Shown: in pieces, positions 19,214-27,371 of the stretch | How positions within the stretch are numbered: position 1 is the stretch's first letter | Layout of the letters: each line of letters opens with the position of its first letter | From: Labilithrix sp. | GTDB lineage: Bacteria > Myxococcota_A > Polyangia > Polyangiales > Polyangiaceae | Direction: 5' to 3' | NCBI GenBank assembly: GCA_019637195.1 | Contig: JAHBWA010000026.1 | Location: 1 to 64,000 of the forward strand | Length of the DNA: 64,000 nt | The notes under the pieces: model-generated | What the model was told of the DNA's origin: nothing | The model's database searches: none | The model's input: only the letters and a program-made list of their open reading frames with translations | Program-made: the position numbers and the translations under genes

Positions 19214-20727
19214 AGCTCGAGCTCGTCGCGCTCGGCGTCCTCGCCGCCTCGCTCGTCGCGGCGTGCGGGGGCGAGGACTCCGGGCGCAGGCCTCCCGACG
19301 CGCCCCGCCCGGTAGCCGCCGCCGACGCCGGGGCGCCGGATCCGCTCGGCCCGAAGCCCGAGCCGGGCCAGCCCGCGGCCTACACGCCGCCCGTCCCCGT
19401 CCGTTACAAGCGCCCCAGCGGGATGGAGGTGTGGCTCCTCGAGCGCCACGCGCTGCCGATCGTCTCGATGCAGGTCGTCGTCCCGGCGGGCGCCGCGCAC
19501 GATCCCGAGGGCAAGGGCGGCCTCGCCCTCACGACGGCGAACATGCTCGACGAAGGCGCCGGCGCGCGCGGACCGCTCGAGCTCTCGCGCGAGATCGATC
19601 GGCTCGGCGCGACGATCCGCACGGGCGCGTACGCCGACTACGGCTTCGCCCAGCTCACCGTCCTCAAGAAGAACCTCACGCCCGCCGCGGCGCTCTTCGG
19701 TGACGTCGTCGGCAAGCCGCAGCTCAGCGCGGTCGAGTACAAGCGCGTCCACGACCTCTGGCGGAACGCGCTCCGCGCGCGGCAGAGCGAGCCCGACGCG
19801 GTCGCCGGCGTCGTGGTCGCGCGCAAGGTCTATCCGGAGGGGCATCCGTACGCGCACCCGAGCGACGGCACGCTGGCGTCGTCGGCGGCCGTGACGCTCG
19901 CCGACGTGAAGAAGTTCTACGCCGAGCGCTGGCGCCCGGATCGCGCGAAGCTCGTCGTCGTGGGCGACGTCACGCGAGCCGAGCTCGACGCCGTCCTCGA
20001 TCAGGCGCTCGCGTCCTGGAGGGCGCCGGCCGCGGCTCCGCTGGGGGACTCGCTCGGGCCGCCGGCGCCGCTCGTCGGGCGCCCGGCGCCCGTGAACGTC
20101 CGGCGCCGCGTGGTCGTCGTCGATCGGCCCGACGCGCCGCAGTCCGTCATCGCCGTGGCGCGCCCCGGAGTGTCGGCGTTCGACGAGGAGAGCGCGGTCC
20201 TCACGCGCGTCAACGCCGCGCTCGGCGGGAGCTTCACGTCGCGCCTGAACCAGAGCCTGCGCGAGGAGCACGGCTGGAGCTACGGCGCGCGGAGCCGCTT
20301 CTCGTTCACGCGGATGCGCGGCGTGTTCGTCGCGCAGGCGGCGGTCCACACGGAGCACACCGGCGACGCGGTCCAGGCGATGCTCGCGGAGATCGGCGCG
20401 ATGGCCAAGGACGGCCTCACCGCCGAAGAGGTCGACAAGACGAAGCAGCTCGCGCGCGCCGATCTCGTCGAGGCGTTCGAGACCGTCCAGGCGGCCGCCG
20501 CGCGCCTCGGGCGGAACGCCGGCGTCGGCCACGGTCCGGACCACGAGGCGGCCGCGAGCCACGTGACGGCGCGAGCGGACAAGGCGACGCTCGAGCGCTA
20601 CGCCGCGCAGTACCTCGACCTCGACGCGGCGACGATCGTCATCGTCGGACCGCGGGCGAAGATCAAACCCCAGCTCGAGGCGATCGGCGTCACCGCGATC
20701 GAGTCGAGCGGTCCGGAGGGCCAGTGA
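19210..20727 (+). CDS. M16-family peptidase homologue lacking the zinc motif (lipoprotein)
   Basis: A 505-residue M16 protein with lipobox VAAC (Cys 19), followed by a Pro/Ala/Asp linker of about 45 residues. At the position where the active subunit has HxxEH, this protein has ANMLDEGAG, so zinc cannot be bound. The rest of the fold is preserved, including the substrate-binding R/Y region of inactive subunits (TSRLNQSLREEHGWSYGARS). Established M16 biology pairs such a subunit with an active one to form a closed chamber; here it would also tether the enzyme to a membrane. The GTG start overlaps the active-subunit stop, and its own stop overlaps the next gene, giving three coupled genes. Confidence 0.9.
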   Translation: MKLELVALGVLAASLVAACGGEDSGRRPPDAPRPVAAADAGAPDPLGPKPEPGQPAAYTPPVPVRYKRPSGMEVWLLERHALPIVSMQVVVPAGAAHDPEGKGGLALTTANMLDEGAGARGPLELSREIDRLGATIRTGAYADYGFAQLTVLKKNLTPAAALFGDVVGKPQLSAVEYKRVHDLWRNALRARQSEPDAVAGVVVARKVYPEGHPYAHPSDGTLASSAAVTLADVKKFYAERWRPDRAKLVVVGDVTRAELDAVLDQALASWRAPAAAPLGDSLGPPAPLVGRPAPVNVRRRVVVVDRPDAPQSVIAVARPGVSAFDEESAVLTRVNAALGGSFTSRLNQSLREEHGWSYGARSRFSFTRMRGVFVAQAAVHTEHTGDAVQAMLAEIGAMAKDGLTAEEVDKTKQLARADLVEAFETVQAAAARLGRNAGVGHGPDHEAAASHVTARADKATLERYAAQYLDLDAATIVIVGPRAKIKPQLEAIGVTAIESSGPEGQ

Positions 20728-21254
20728 CGACGAACGGATCGACGAACGGAAGTGGGCGGCTCGCCATCGAGCTCGCGCCGGGCGCGGAGGACAACGCCTT
20801 CGCGACGATGCTGGCGGACCTCGTGCGCCAGAACCTCGAGAGCAAGCCGCACAAGCGGAAGGACTTCGACGCGCTCGACGGAAAGGTCGCGCTCATCGCG
20901 GACGACGCCGACGTCGCGCTGACGCTCGAGTTCACCGCGCCGCGCTTTCCCACGCGCTCCGGAGGCCTCGGCGGGGAGCGGCCGGCGAGCGGCGGGGGCC
21001 GGCTGACCCTGCACGACGGCATCAAGGGAGTGCCGGACGTCGCCGTCCGGGGCTCGGCGGACGCGATCATGGCGCTCTCGAACGTCCCGCTCCTCCGGCC
21101 CTTCGGCCTCCCGCTCCCGACCGATCGCCCGTCGCTCGACGTCCTCCGGGGTATGGTGCGGGCGTCGTTCACCGGAGAGCTCAGGATTTATGGCATGTTC
21201 GGCAACATCCTCTTGCTCTCGCGCCTCACCCGCGTCATGAGCGTCAACGGCTGA
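20724..21254 (+). CDS. SCP2-like (sterol carrier) domain protein
   Basis: A 176-residue cytoplasmic protein starting at a GTG that overlaps the previous stop (GTGA). The middle part (about 45-125) has the pattern of SCP2-type lipid-binding domains: an amphipathic first helix, then strands VALIADDADVALTLEF and GRLTLHDGIKGVPDVAVRG, followed by a helix with SADAIMALSN. The C-terminal 50 residues add further hydrophobic helices (LRIYGMFGNILLLSRLTRVM). Ligand and function are unknown. Coupling to two secreted M16 subunits is unexpected for a protein with no export signal. Confidence 0.7.
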   Translation: MTTNGSTNGSGRLAIELAPGAEDNAFATMLADLVRQNLESKPHKRKDFDALDGKVALIADDADVALTLEFTAPRFPTRSGGLGGERPASGGGRLTLHDGIKGVPDVAVRGSADAIMALSNVPLLRPFGLPLPTDRPSLDVLRGMVRASFTGELRIYGMFGNILLLSRLTRVMSVNG

Positions 21255-21334
21255 GCGAGGCGCTCCCAGAGCGGAGGCCCCGCAAACCGTCCCGAGGTCA
21301 TGGAAATTCGAGGGCTAAGCCGTCGAAAACGTCC

Positions 21335-21363
21335 TTGACCGTACCTAGGCCTGGGGGTAACTT
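21335..21363 (+). promoter_or_regulatory. Sigma-70-type promoter for the rpsP operon
   Basis: TTGACC at 21335-21340, a 17-bp spacer, and TAACTT at 21358-21363 match a housekeeping -35/-10 arrangement. It lies about 60 bp upstream of rpsP in a 170-bp gap with lower GC than its surroundings. Read by eye only. Confidence 0.6.
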
Positions 21364-21424
21364 CCGCGCCCCCGAAGGTGGCGAGAGCCCCCATCTGCTA
21401 CGCTGATCTGGAGACCGAAGGTTC

Positions 21425-21703
21425 ATGGCCGTTCATATCCGCCTCGCTCGCGCGGGCACCAAGAAGAAGCCCTTTTATCGCGTGGTCGTCACCGATCAGC
21501 GCAGCCCCCGCGGCGGCCGGTTCCTCGAGAACATCGGGACGTTCGATCCTGCGAAGGAGATGAAGGTCGTCGACGGCAAGACCCCGCTTCAGCTCGACCA
21601 GGAGCGCCTCGCGCACTGGACCGGCCGCGGTGCGCTCCCGTCGGAGACGCTCGGTCGCCTCATCAAGGCGTCCGCCAAGGCGCTGGCAGCGGCAACGAAG
21701 TAA
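21425..21703 (+). CDS. rpsP: 30S ribosomal protein S16
   Basis: A 92-residue protein, the normal length for bS16. The N-terminus AVHIRLARAGTKKKPFYRVVVTD and the following RGGRFLENIGTFDP and LDQERLAHWTGRGALPSE are signature S16 segments. S16 binds 16S rRNA early in 30S assembly. It opens an operon with khpA, rimM, trmD and a SPOUT methyltransferase, the classic rpsP operon except that rplS does not follow trmD. A plausible promoter lies directly upstream. The start is fixed by the conserved N-terminus. Confidence 0.98.
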   Translation: MAVHIRLARAGTKKKPFYRVVVTDQRSPRGGRFLENIGTFDPAKEMKVVDGKTPLQLDQERLAHWTGRGALPSETLGRLIKASAKALAAATK

Positions 21704-21775
21704 AACGCAGTTGGGCTCGAGCGATCCCCGCGCGCGCGCAGTAGTTGGGCGGGCCGGGGTGGGGATGATTCGGAC

Positions 21776-22012
21776 ATGCCGCTGAAAGAGCTGATTAAAG
21801 CGATCGCGATGGAGCTCGTGGACCATCCCGATCAGGTCGTCGTGACGGAGATCGCGAGCGATCACAACAGCCTCATCGAGCTTCGCGTCGCGAAAGAAGA
21901 CGTCGGCAAGGTGATCGGCAAGGAGGGGCGCACCGCTCAGTCGATGCGCACCATCCTCGCCGCCGTGTCGACGAAGCTCGGCAAGCGCGCGCACCTCGAC
22001 ATCGTCGACTGA
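21776..22012 (+). CDS. khpA: KH-domain RNA-binding protein KhpA
   Basis: A 78-residue protein consisting of a short N-terminal helix (LKELIKAIAMELVDHPDQV) and one KH domain with the GXXG loop as GKEG in VIGKEGRTAQSMRTIL. Length and position between rpsP and rimM are typical of KhpA (YlqC), a small RNA-binding protein that in other bacteria partners KhpB/Jag and influences cell-envelope and sRNA biology. It is 72 bp after rpsP and 12 bp before rimM, so it is almost certainly co-transcribed. Confidence 0.95.
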   Translation: MPLKELIKAIAMELVDHPDQVVVTEIASDHNSLIELRVAKEDVGKVIGKEGRTAQSMRTILAAVSTKLGKRAHLDIVD

Positions 22013-22024
22013 GGCGCGGTCTTC

Positions 22025-22783
22025 GTGGCCGACCTCGACGCGTGGGTGCCGCTCGCGGAGATCGCGCGCCCGCACGGAGTGCGCGGCGAGGTCCGCCTCA
22101 AGCTGTTCAACAAGGCGAGCGACGTCCTGCTCGAGCGGGACGAGGTGCTGCTCCGCCTTGCGGACGGCGAGGAGCACGAGGTCTCGGTCGAGCGCGCGCG
22201 CCGCGCGGACGACGCCGTCCTGATGAAGCTCTACTCCGTCGACGATCGCGAGCGCGCCGAGGAGCTCCGCGGCGCGCTCGTCTGCGTTCGCCGCCGCGAC
22301 TTCCCTCAGCCGGAGGACGGCGAGTTCTACACCGTGGACGTCGTCGGCGCCGAGGTGCGGCTGAACGGCGAGCGGCTGGGCGTCGTCACGGAGATCATGT
22401 CGTACCCGACGCTCGAGGCGCTGCTCGTGCGCTTCGACGACGGCAAGGGTGACTGGGAGATCCCGCTCACCGAGACGTACGTGGGCAAGGTCGACACGGC
22501 CGCGCGGCTCGTGGAGCTGCTCACCCTCGACGATCTCGAGCAGCTGCCGGCGAAGAAGCCGAAGAAGCCGAAGCGCCCCCGTCGAGGGGCGGGCGGGCAG
22601 GGCTCCGGCGGAGCGGCCGAGGGCGGCGAGCCCGGTGAGTTGGACCACCAGCCCGCGGGCTCGCCGGAAGACGGCGCAGCGGACGACGACGTCTCGGGCG
22701 ACGGTGCAGCGGACGACGACGCTTCGGCGGACGACGGCGCGGCGAGCGACGAGGCCGAGAGCGCGCGCCCGGACGGGGCGTAG
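22025..22783 (+). CDS. rimM: Ribosome maturation factor RimM with acidic C-terminal extension
   Basis: RimM binds S19 and assists maturation of the 30S head. The N-terminal RimM domain ([20 protein letters not shown] ... [19 protein letters not shown]) and the C-terminal PRC-barrel ([20 protein letters not shown] ... [15 protein letters not shown]) are intact and end near residue 178. The protein, however, continues to 252 residues: a basic patch [12 protein letters not shown] is followed by about 60 residues rich in Asp, Ala, Gly and Ser ([21 protein letters not shown]). Typical RimM is about 170-180 residues, so this disordered basic-acidic tail is extra. The start is GTG 22025; trmD begins 1 bp after its stop. 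Confidence 0.95.
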   Translation: MADLDAWVPLAEIARPHGVRGEVRLKLFNKASDVLLERDEVLLRLADGEEHEVSVERARRADDAVLMKLYSVDDRERAEELRGALVCVRRRDFPQPEDGEFYTVDVVGAEVRLNGERLGVVTEIMSYPTLEALLVRFDDGKGDWEIPLTETYVGKVDTAARLVELLTLDDLEQLPAKKPKKPKRPRRGAGGQGSGGAAEGGEPGELDHQPAGSPEDGAADDDVSGDGAADDDASADDGAASDEAESARPDGA

Positions 22784-22784
22784 C

Positions 22785-23585
22785 GTGCGCGTCGACATCG
22801 TCACGCTGTTCCCGGAGCTGTTCGAGACGTTCCTCGCGACGAGCTTCGTGGGCCGCGCGATCAAGGGCGGCGAGCTCGCGGTCCGTATGCGGTCGCCGCG
22901 CGAGCACGGGCTCGGCAAGCACCGCAGCGTCGACGACACGCCCTACGGCGGCGGCAGCGGGATGGTCATGCGCGTCGACGTCCTCGTCGCGTGCATGGAG
23001 GCGCTCGACGCCGAGGCCGAGGCCGCGGGCGAGCCGCGCGCGCGCCGCATCCTCTTGACCCCGCAGGGCGCGCCCTTCGCGCAGCCCGCGGCCGCGAGGC
23101 TCGCTCTGGAGCCGGCCTTCATGCTCGTGTGCGGCCGCTACGAGGGCTTCGACGAGCGCATCCGGAGCTTCGTCGACGAGGAGATCTCGCTCGGCGATTT
23201 CGTGATGACGGGCGGCGAGGTCGCGGCGATGGCGATCGTCGAGGCCACCGTGCGGCTCGTCCCTGGCGTGCTCGGCAACGCGGAGTCGATCCGCGAGGAG
23301 TCCCACGGCGAGGGAGGCCTCCTCGAGTACCCGCAGTACACGCGCCCCGCGGAGTTCCGCGGGCTCGCGATCCCCGACGTCCTCGCCGGTGGTCATCACG
23401 CCGAGATCGCAAAGTGGCGCGGCGCGCAGTCGCTCGCGCGGACACGTGAACGTCGTCCAGACCTGCTCGCGCACGGCGGCGGCGCCGCGCGTGGGCCGGC
23501 AGCTCCGGACGTCGAGCCGTCACGCGGTCCGGGGTCTCCGGCGGGAAGCGGTCCGGGGTCTCCGGCGGGAAAGGCGAGCGAATGA
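22785..23585 (+). CDS. trmD: tRNA (guanine37-N1)-methyltransferase TrmD
   Basis: TrmD methylates G37 of tRNAs reading CNN codons using S-adenosylmethionine, preventing +1 frameshifts. The SPOUT knot is complete: [15 protein letters not shown] at the N-terminus, [58 protein letters not shown] and [12 protein letters not shown]. Start GTG 22785 is fixed by the conserved N-terminus. The last 40 residues ([18 protein letters not shown] and on) are a Gly/Pro/Ser-rich extension containing a short duplicated GPGSPAG unit. The stop overlaps the ATG of the next methyltransferase by 4 bp. Confidence 0.97.
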   Translation: MRVDIVTLFPELFETFLATSFVGRAIKGGELAVRMRSPREHGLGKHRSVDDTPYGGGSGMVMRVDVLVACMEALDAEAEAAGEPRARRILLTPQGAPFAQPAAARLALEPAFMLVCGRYEGFDERIRSFVDEEISLGDFVMTGGEVAAMAIVEATVRLVPGVLGNAESIREESHGEGGLLEYPQYTRPAEFRGLAIPDVLAGGHHAEIAKWRGAQSLARTRERRPDLLAHGGGAARGPAAPDVEPSRGPGSPAGSGPGSPAGKASE

Positions 23586-24133
23586 GGCGTCTGTCGATCG
23601 CGCTCGTCCATCATCCGGTGCTCGACGCCAAGGGCGTGGCGGGGACGAGCACGCTGACCACGATCGACGTGCACGATCTGTCGCGGAGCGCGCGGACGTA
23701 CGGCTGCGAGGCCTTCTACATCGTCCACCCGATCGAGGCGCAGCAGGCGCTCGCGCACCGCATCGTCGACCACTGGACGCACGGGTCCAGCGCGAAGCGC
23801 ATCCCGGATCGCAAAGACGCCCTCGCGATCTCGCGCGTCGTCGCGACGCTCGCGGACGCGCGCGCCGCGTGCGGGGAAGGGACCGAGCTCTGGGTGACCG
23901 CCGCGCGCTCGATCGGCGCCCCCGTGGCGTGGTCCGCCGCGCGCGCGACGCTGGCCGCCGGAGGCCCGCCGGTCCTCTTGGTCTTCGGCACGAGCTGGGG
24001 CCTCGCGCCCGAGGTCGTCGCTGCCGCCGACGTCCTGCTCGAGCCGATCCACGGCGCCGGGGACTTCAACCACCTCAGCGTCCGCGCGGCGTGCGCGATC
24101 GCGCTCGACCGGCTGGTGGTGGCGCGGGCCTAG
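23582..24133 (+). CDS. SPOUT-type RNA methyltransferase (Methyltrn_RNA_4 / COG4752-like)
   Basis: A 183-residue protein with the SPOUT-like pattern of the SAM-dependent RNA methyltransferase family often found immediately after trmD. It starts [20 protein letters not shown], includes [11 protein letters not shown] and [18 protein letters not shown], and has a cofactor-binding region [15 protein letters not shown] followed by [18 protein letters not shown]. The RNA target is not established to my knowledge. ATG 23582 overlaps the trmD stop (ATGA), so it is translated with trmD. It ends the operon: the next gene is on the other strand, and rplS is absent at this locus. Confidence 0.9.
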   Translation: MRRLSIALVHHPVLDAKGVAGTSTLTTIDVHDLSRSARTYGCEAFYIVHPIEAQQALAHRIVDHWTHGSSAKRIPDRKDALAISRVVATLADARAACGEGTELWVTAARSIGAPVAWSAARATLAAGGPPVLLVFGTSWGLAPEVVAAADVLLEPIHGAGDFNHLSVRAACAIALDRLVVARA

Positions 24134-24217
24134 GCGCGTCGCGAGCGGCGATGGCCGGGCGCAGGCTCGGTGGCGCGAGGGGCGGCGGTGCTCCGCTCGG
24201 GCCACGCGGAGCCCGCC

Positions 24218-24810
24218 TCACTTCAGGGTGAGCTCGAGCAGCCCAGAGCCCTGGAGACTTCGCTCCACGAGGGCGTAGAGCTTGCCTCCGCTGCTGGCGA
24301 TTCCCCGCGCGGTGAGGCCGCGCAGCGCCGGAATGTCGTACGTCTTCGCGGCCGTCCCGTCGGCGCCCACGTGGACCACCGCCCCGGTCTCGGTGAGGGC
24401 GTACAGTTTGTCGTCGTAGGAGGCGATGTCGACCGTCCAGACCGTGCTCAAGATCGACCGCTGCGATCGGAGCTCCAGCGTCTCGGCGTTCAGGGGCAGA
24501 AGGACGTTCGTCGTGGTCGCGTCGCTGCCGGAGCCGCCGATCACGACGTCCGCGCCCGACCGCTCGCCGAACCGGACGCTGATCCGCGCCCCGAGCGCGG
24601 TGGTGTCGACGGAGACGAGCCTCGTGTTGGTCGTCGCGTCGAAGCGCGAGACGTAGGTGCTGCCGCCGCACGCGCAGTGGCCAAAGAAGGTGTCGTGGCT
24701 CGCGGCGGCCACGGCCCAGCGGTCGACGCCGCCGTTCGCGGAGACGGCGTACGTGCGGCGCGGACCGAGCTCCTTGGTCGCGAGCGAGTAGCCGACCAGA
24801 GGTCTCCTCG
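24218..24810 (-). pseudogene. C-terminal remnant of a beta-propeller-like protein
   Basis: The minus-strand frame ending at 24218 encodes an uninterrupted stretch with propeller-like repeats (TYVSRFDATTNTRLVSVDTT, VWTVDIASYDDKLYALTETG, GIASSGGKLYALVERSLQGS). It remains readable upstream to about 24810 (VGYSLATKELGPRRTYAVSA), where it runs into the stop region of the LysR gene. It has no plausible start codon with a ribosome site and no signal peptide; GTG 24712 would give 164 residues starting inside a repeat. The simplest reading is the 3' end of a larger secreted protein truncated by a deletion joined at about 24810. A short functional protein from GTG 24712 cannot be excluded. Confidence 0.55.
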
Positions 24811-24818
24811 GGAGCCGC

Positions 24819-25739
24819 TCACTCTCGCGGCGCGGGGCGCTCGCCGAAGAGGCTCTCGCGCGCGGCGTCCGAGATCGCCGCCACCGCAGGGTTGCGGATG
24901 CGGCGCTCGGGGGAGATGGCGTAGAAGCGCTCGACGACGTCGCGTGTCTCGCCCACCGGATCGACGCCGTACGTCGCGGCGATCTCCGTCGCGATGACCG
25001 ACGGCACGACGAACACCCCGTGGCCCGCCGCGCCGAACGCCTTGAGGAGCGCGCTGTCCTCGAGCTCGGCGACGACGCGTGGGACGATCCCGCGCGCGTC
25101 GAACCACGCCTCGAGCTCGCGCCGGAGGGCCGAGCCCGTCGTCGGGAGGAGCATGGGAGCCTGGTCGAGGCTCTCCGGGAAATCGCCGCGGAGCCGGCGG
25201 GCGACGTCCGGCTGGCCGAAGAACGTCACGCCGCAGTCGCCGAGGAGATGGTTGTAGGCGCGGACGCTGCTCCCGGTGGGGAGCGGCGTGTCGGCCAGCA
25301 CGAGGTCGTAGGCGTGGGAGGCGAGGCCCGCGATCAGCGCGTCGACGGCGCCCTCGTGGCAGACGAGGCGGGCAGGCGGGGTCGAGCTGAGCGCGGGCTC
25401 GAGCAAGTGTCGGACGACGAGCTTGGGCAGCGCCTGGACGAGGCCGACGCGGAGGGTCGCGGCAGAGGGCAAGACCCGGCGCTCGAGGACGTCGCCGAGC
25501 TCACGTCCGAGCGCGAAGATCTCGTCGGCGTAGCGGTAGGCGACGTGGCCGACGTCCGTGAGCACCAGGCGCCGGCCCTGCTTCGTGAAGAGCTCGTGCC
25601 CGACGCTCTCCTCGAGAGCTCGGATCTGACTGCTGAGCGCCGCGGGCGAAAGCTTCAGTAATTTCCCCGCATTGGCGAGCCCGCCTTCGCGGGCGACGAG
25701 CCAGAAGTACCGGAGGTGGTGAAAGTTGAGCCGTTGCAC
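24819..25739 (-). CDS. LysR-family transcriptional regulator, NhaR-like
   Basis: A 306-residue LysR-type regulator. The winged HTH is at about 3-62 (LNFHHLRYFWLVAREGG ... LSPAALSSQIRALEESVGHELF) and the periplasmic-binding-like effector domain spans about 90-300. The N-terminal HHLRYFWLVAREGG, the LFTKQGRRLVLTDVGHVAYRYADEIF segment, and the ADTPLP and LLPTTGSALRRELEAWF blocks are those of the NhaR branch, which in enterobacteria responds to sodium. Here it is divergent from a DUF1275 membrane protein across 91 bp, the standard layout for a LysR regulator and its target. No nhaA antiporter is adjacent. Confidence 0.9.
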   Translation of the reverse strand: MQRLNFHHLRYFWLVAREGGLANAGKLLKLSPAALSSQIRALEESVGHELFTKQGRRLVLTDVGHVAYRYADEIFALGRELGDVLERRVLPSAATLRVGLVQALPKLVVRHLLEPALSSTPPARLVCHEGAVDALIAGLASHAYDLVLADTPLPTGSSVRAYNHLLGDCGVTFFGQPDVARRLRGDFPESLDQAPMLLPTTGSALRRELEAWFDARGIVPRVVAELEDSALLKAFGAAGHGVFVVPSVIATEIAATYGVDPVGETRDVVERFYAISPERRIRNPAVAAISDAARESLFGERPAPRE

Positions 25740-25754
25740 GATACCGCACCGAAC

Positions 25755-25771
25755 GTTTCATAAAATCTAAC
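25755..25771. promoter_or_regulatory. Candidate LysR-type operator
   Basis: GTTTCATAAAATCTAAC has the form GTT-N11-AAC, which contains the T-N11-A core typical of LysR-family boxes. It lies in the unusually AT-rich 91-bp gap between the NhaR-like gene and the DUF1275 gene, 16 bp from the regulator start. Found by eye. Confidence 0.4.
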
Positions 25772-25830
25772 CATGCGATCAGAACTTTGTAGTTGTTAGA
25801 AGCGTTTCCCCGACGCACGTTGAGGGTCCG

Positions 25831-26565
25831 ATGGTTGTCCACCACCCCGATCGCCTTACGTCCGTCCGCCTGCTCGGCAGCTGGGCTCTGTTGGCGTTCG
25901 GCGCGGGCGCGGTCAACGTCGGCGCGTTCCTCGCGTGCCAGCGCTTCGTCGCCCACGTCACGGGGACGATCACGCTGGTCGGCGCCGACGCCGGCGACGT
26001 GCTCGGGCTCGACTACCTCCTCGTGCTCGCGTTCTTCATGATCGGCGCCGGCGCGTCCGTCGTCAGCGTCCGCAAGCTCGGCGACGGCAGCGGGCGCTTG
26101 CCCTACTGGATCCCGCTCACGCTCGTCTCGATCACGCTCGCCGCGGTCGCGCTCCTCGGCTTCGTCGGTGTGTTCGGGGTCTTCGGCGGTACGGTCGAGA
26201 CCACGCACGACTTCGCCTTCCTCTGCATCATGAGCTTCGCGATGGGCATGCAGAACGCGGCCGTCGCGGCGAGCACGGGCATGGCCGTGCGGACGACGCA
26301 CATGACCGGTCCGGCCACGGACTTCGCGGTCGCCGCCGCCACGCTCATCGTCGGCAATGCCGAGGAGCGTCCGAAGGCGTGGGCCTCGCTCACGTTGCGC
26401 GGAACGAAGCTGACCGCCTTCCTCGTCGGCTGCGCGGTGATGGTCCCCGTGTGCCGTCAGGTGGGGTTCCTCGCGTTCTTCGTCCCCGCGGTCGCGTGTG
26501 GCATCGCCACGGTCGCGAGCTTCTCGCCGCGGCACACCACGCAGCCGGCCGAGCAGCGGGCCTGA
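25831..26565 (+). CDS. DUF1275 (YoaK-like) membrane protein
   Basis: A 244-residue integral membrane protein with about six hydrophobic segments. Family hallmarks are near the N-terminus (GAVNVGAFLACQRFVAHVTGT, a helix carrying F-x-x-H-x-TG) and in the middle (SFAMGMQNAAVAASTGMAVRTTHMTG, with the repeated THMTG-like motif), as in DUF1275. The function is unestablished; some members have been proposed to be transporters. It is divergent from the NhaR-like LysR gene and converges on the trmN6-like gene, with only 10 bp between stops. The start is ATG 25831; the first 12 residues are hydrophilic. Confidence 0.88.
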   Translation: MVVHHPDRLTSVRLLGSWALLAFGAGAVNVGAFLACQRFVAHVTGTITLVGADAGDVLGLDYLLVLAFFMIGAGASVVSVRKLGDGSGRLPYWIPLTLVSITLAAVALLGFVGVFGVFGGTVETTHDFAFLCIMSFAMGMQNAAVAASTGMAVRTTHMTGPATDFAVAAATLIVGNAEERPKAWASLTLRGTKLTAFLVGCAVMVPVCRQVGFLAFFVPAVACGIATVASFSPRHTTQPAEQRA

Positions 26566-26575
26566 CCTCGGCGCG

Positions 26576-27346
26576 TCAGAGACGGCGCGGCGTCGTGAGG
26601 AGCGCGGCGAGCTCCGGGCTCCGCGCGCCGAGCGCGTCGGTCTCGACGAACGGTGGCTCGACCACGAGGCCGCCGGGCTTGCCCGGGACAGACTCGACGA
26701 GGACCACGCGGGCCTTGTCGTTCGCGCGCCCGTGCACGGCGCGGAGGCGCTTCGGCTCGAGGCCGTGCGCGCGCAGCGTCGTGAGCAGGGTCGTCGCCTC
26801 GATGGCCGGGTAGACGAAGCACGCGCGCGCGCGCCGGCCGGCGACCCTGCGAGCAGCCTCGACGAAGGTCGCGAGGTCGCCGTACTTGGCCGAGCGGACG
26901 CGCTCCGCCGGAGCTCGGCCGCGCCCGGGCGTCACGTACGGCGGGTTGCACGCGACGAGGTCGGCGCCTTCTCGGAGACGCGTCGCGGCGTGGCGGACGT
27001 CGCCGACGACGATCTCCGTCTGCTCGGCCCACGCGTTCTCGCCGGCGTTGTCGACGGCGAGACGCGCGAGCGTCGGCTCGATCTCGACCATCGTCACACG
27101 CGCGGCGGCCTCGAAGTGCAGGAGCGTGAGCCCGACGGCGCCGACGCCGGCGCCGAGGTCGATCGCGTGGTGCGCGCGGGCGCCGCGAGGCTCTCCGCCC
27201 GCGAGGGCGCGCGCAGCGAACGCCGCGAGCAGGATCGCGTCGACGTTGACGCGGTAGCCGGCGCGTCGGGCCGGCTGGCGGAGCGAGAGCGTCCCCGCGA
27301 AGAGCCAGTCGTGGCTCACCCTGAGGAGATCGTCCGCTACCCCCAT
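26576..27346 (-). CDS. N6-adenine methyltransferase, TrmN6 (YfiC)-like
   Basis: A 256-residue class I SAM-dependent methyltransferase. Motif I is AIDLGAGVGAVGLTLL, motif II includes VTMVEIEPTLARLAVDN, and the catalytic adenine-N6 motif is CNPPYV. The YRVNVDAILLAAFAA segment, preceded by an N-terminal strand containing L-x-Q-x-x-x-GYR, matches the TrmN6/HemK-like subgroup that methylates A37 of tRNA-Val in E. coli. The start is ATG 27346 (MGVADDLLRVSHD); sequence upstream in the frame belongs to the neighbouring lipoprotein gene read in another frame. The RNA target is inferred from family only. Confidence 0.85.
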   Translation of the reverse strand: MGVADDLLRVSHDWLFAGTLSLRQPARRAGYRVNVDAILLAAFAARALAGGEPRGARAHHAIDLGAGVGAVGLTLLHFEAAARVTMVEIEPTLARLAVDNAGENAWAEQTEIVVGDVRHAATRLREGADLVACNPPYVTPGRGRAPAERVRSAKYGDLATFVEAARRVAGRRARACFVYPAIEATTLLTTLRAHGLEPKRLRAVHGRANDKARVVLVESVPGKPGGLVVEPPFVETDALGARSPELAALLTTPRRL

Positions 27347-27371
27347 AAAGTGTCGAGCGAGAGTCTCCGCG

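Noticed and set aside
24218..25739. An insertion-sequence scar next to the nhaR-like gene
   Set aside because: I found no terminal inverted repeats, target duplication or transposase fragment; only a gene truncation is supported.
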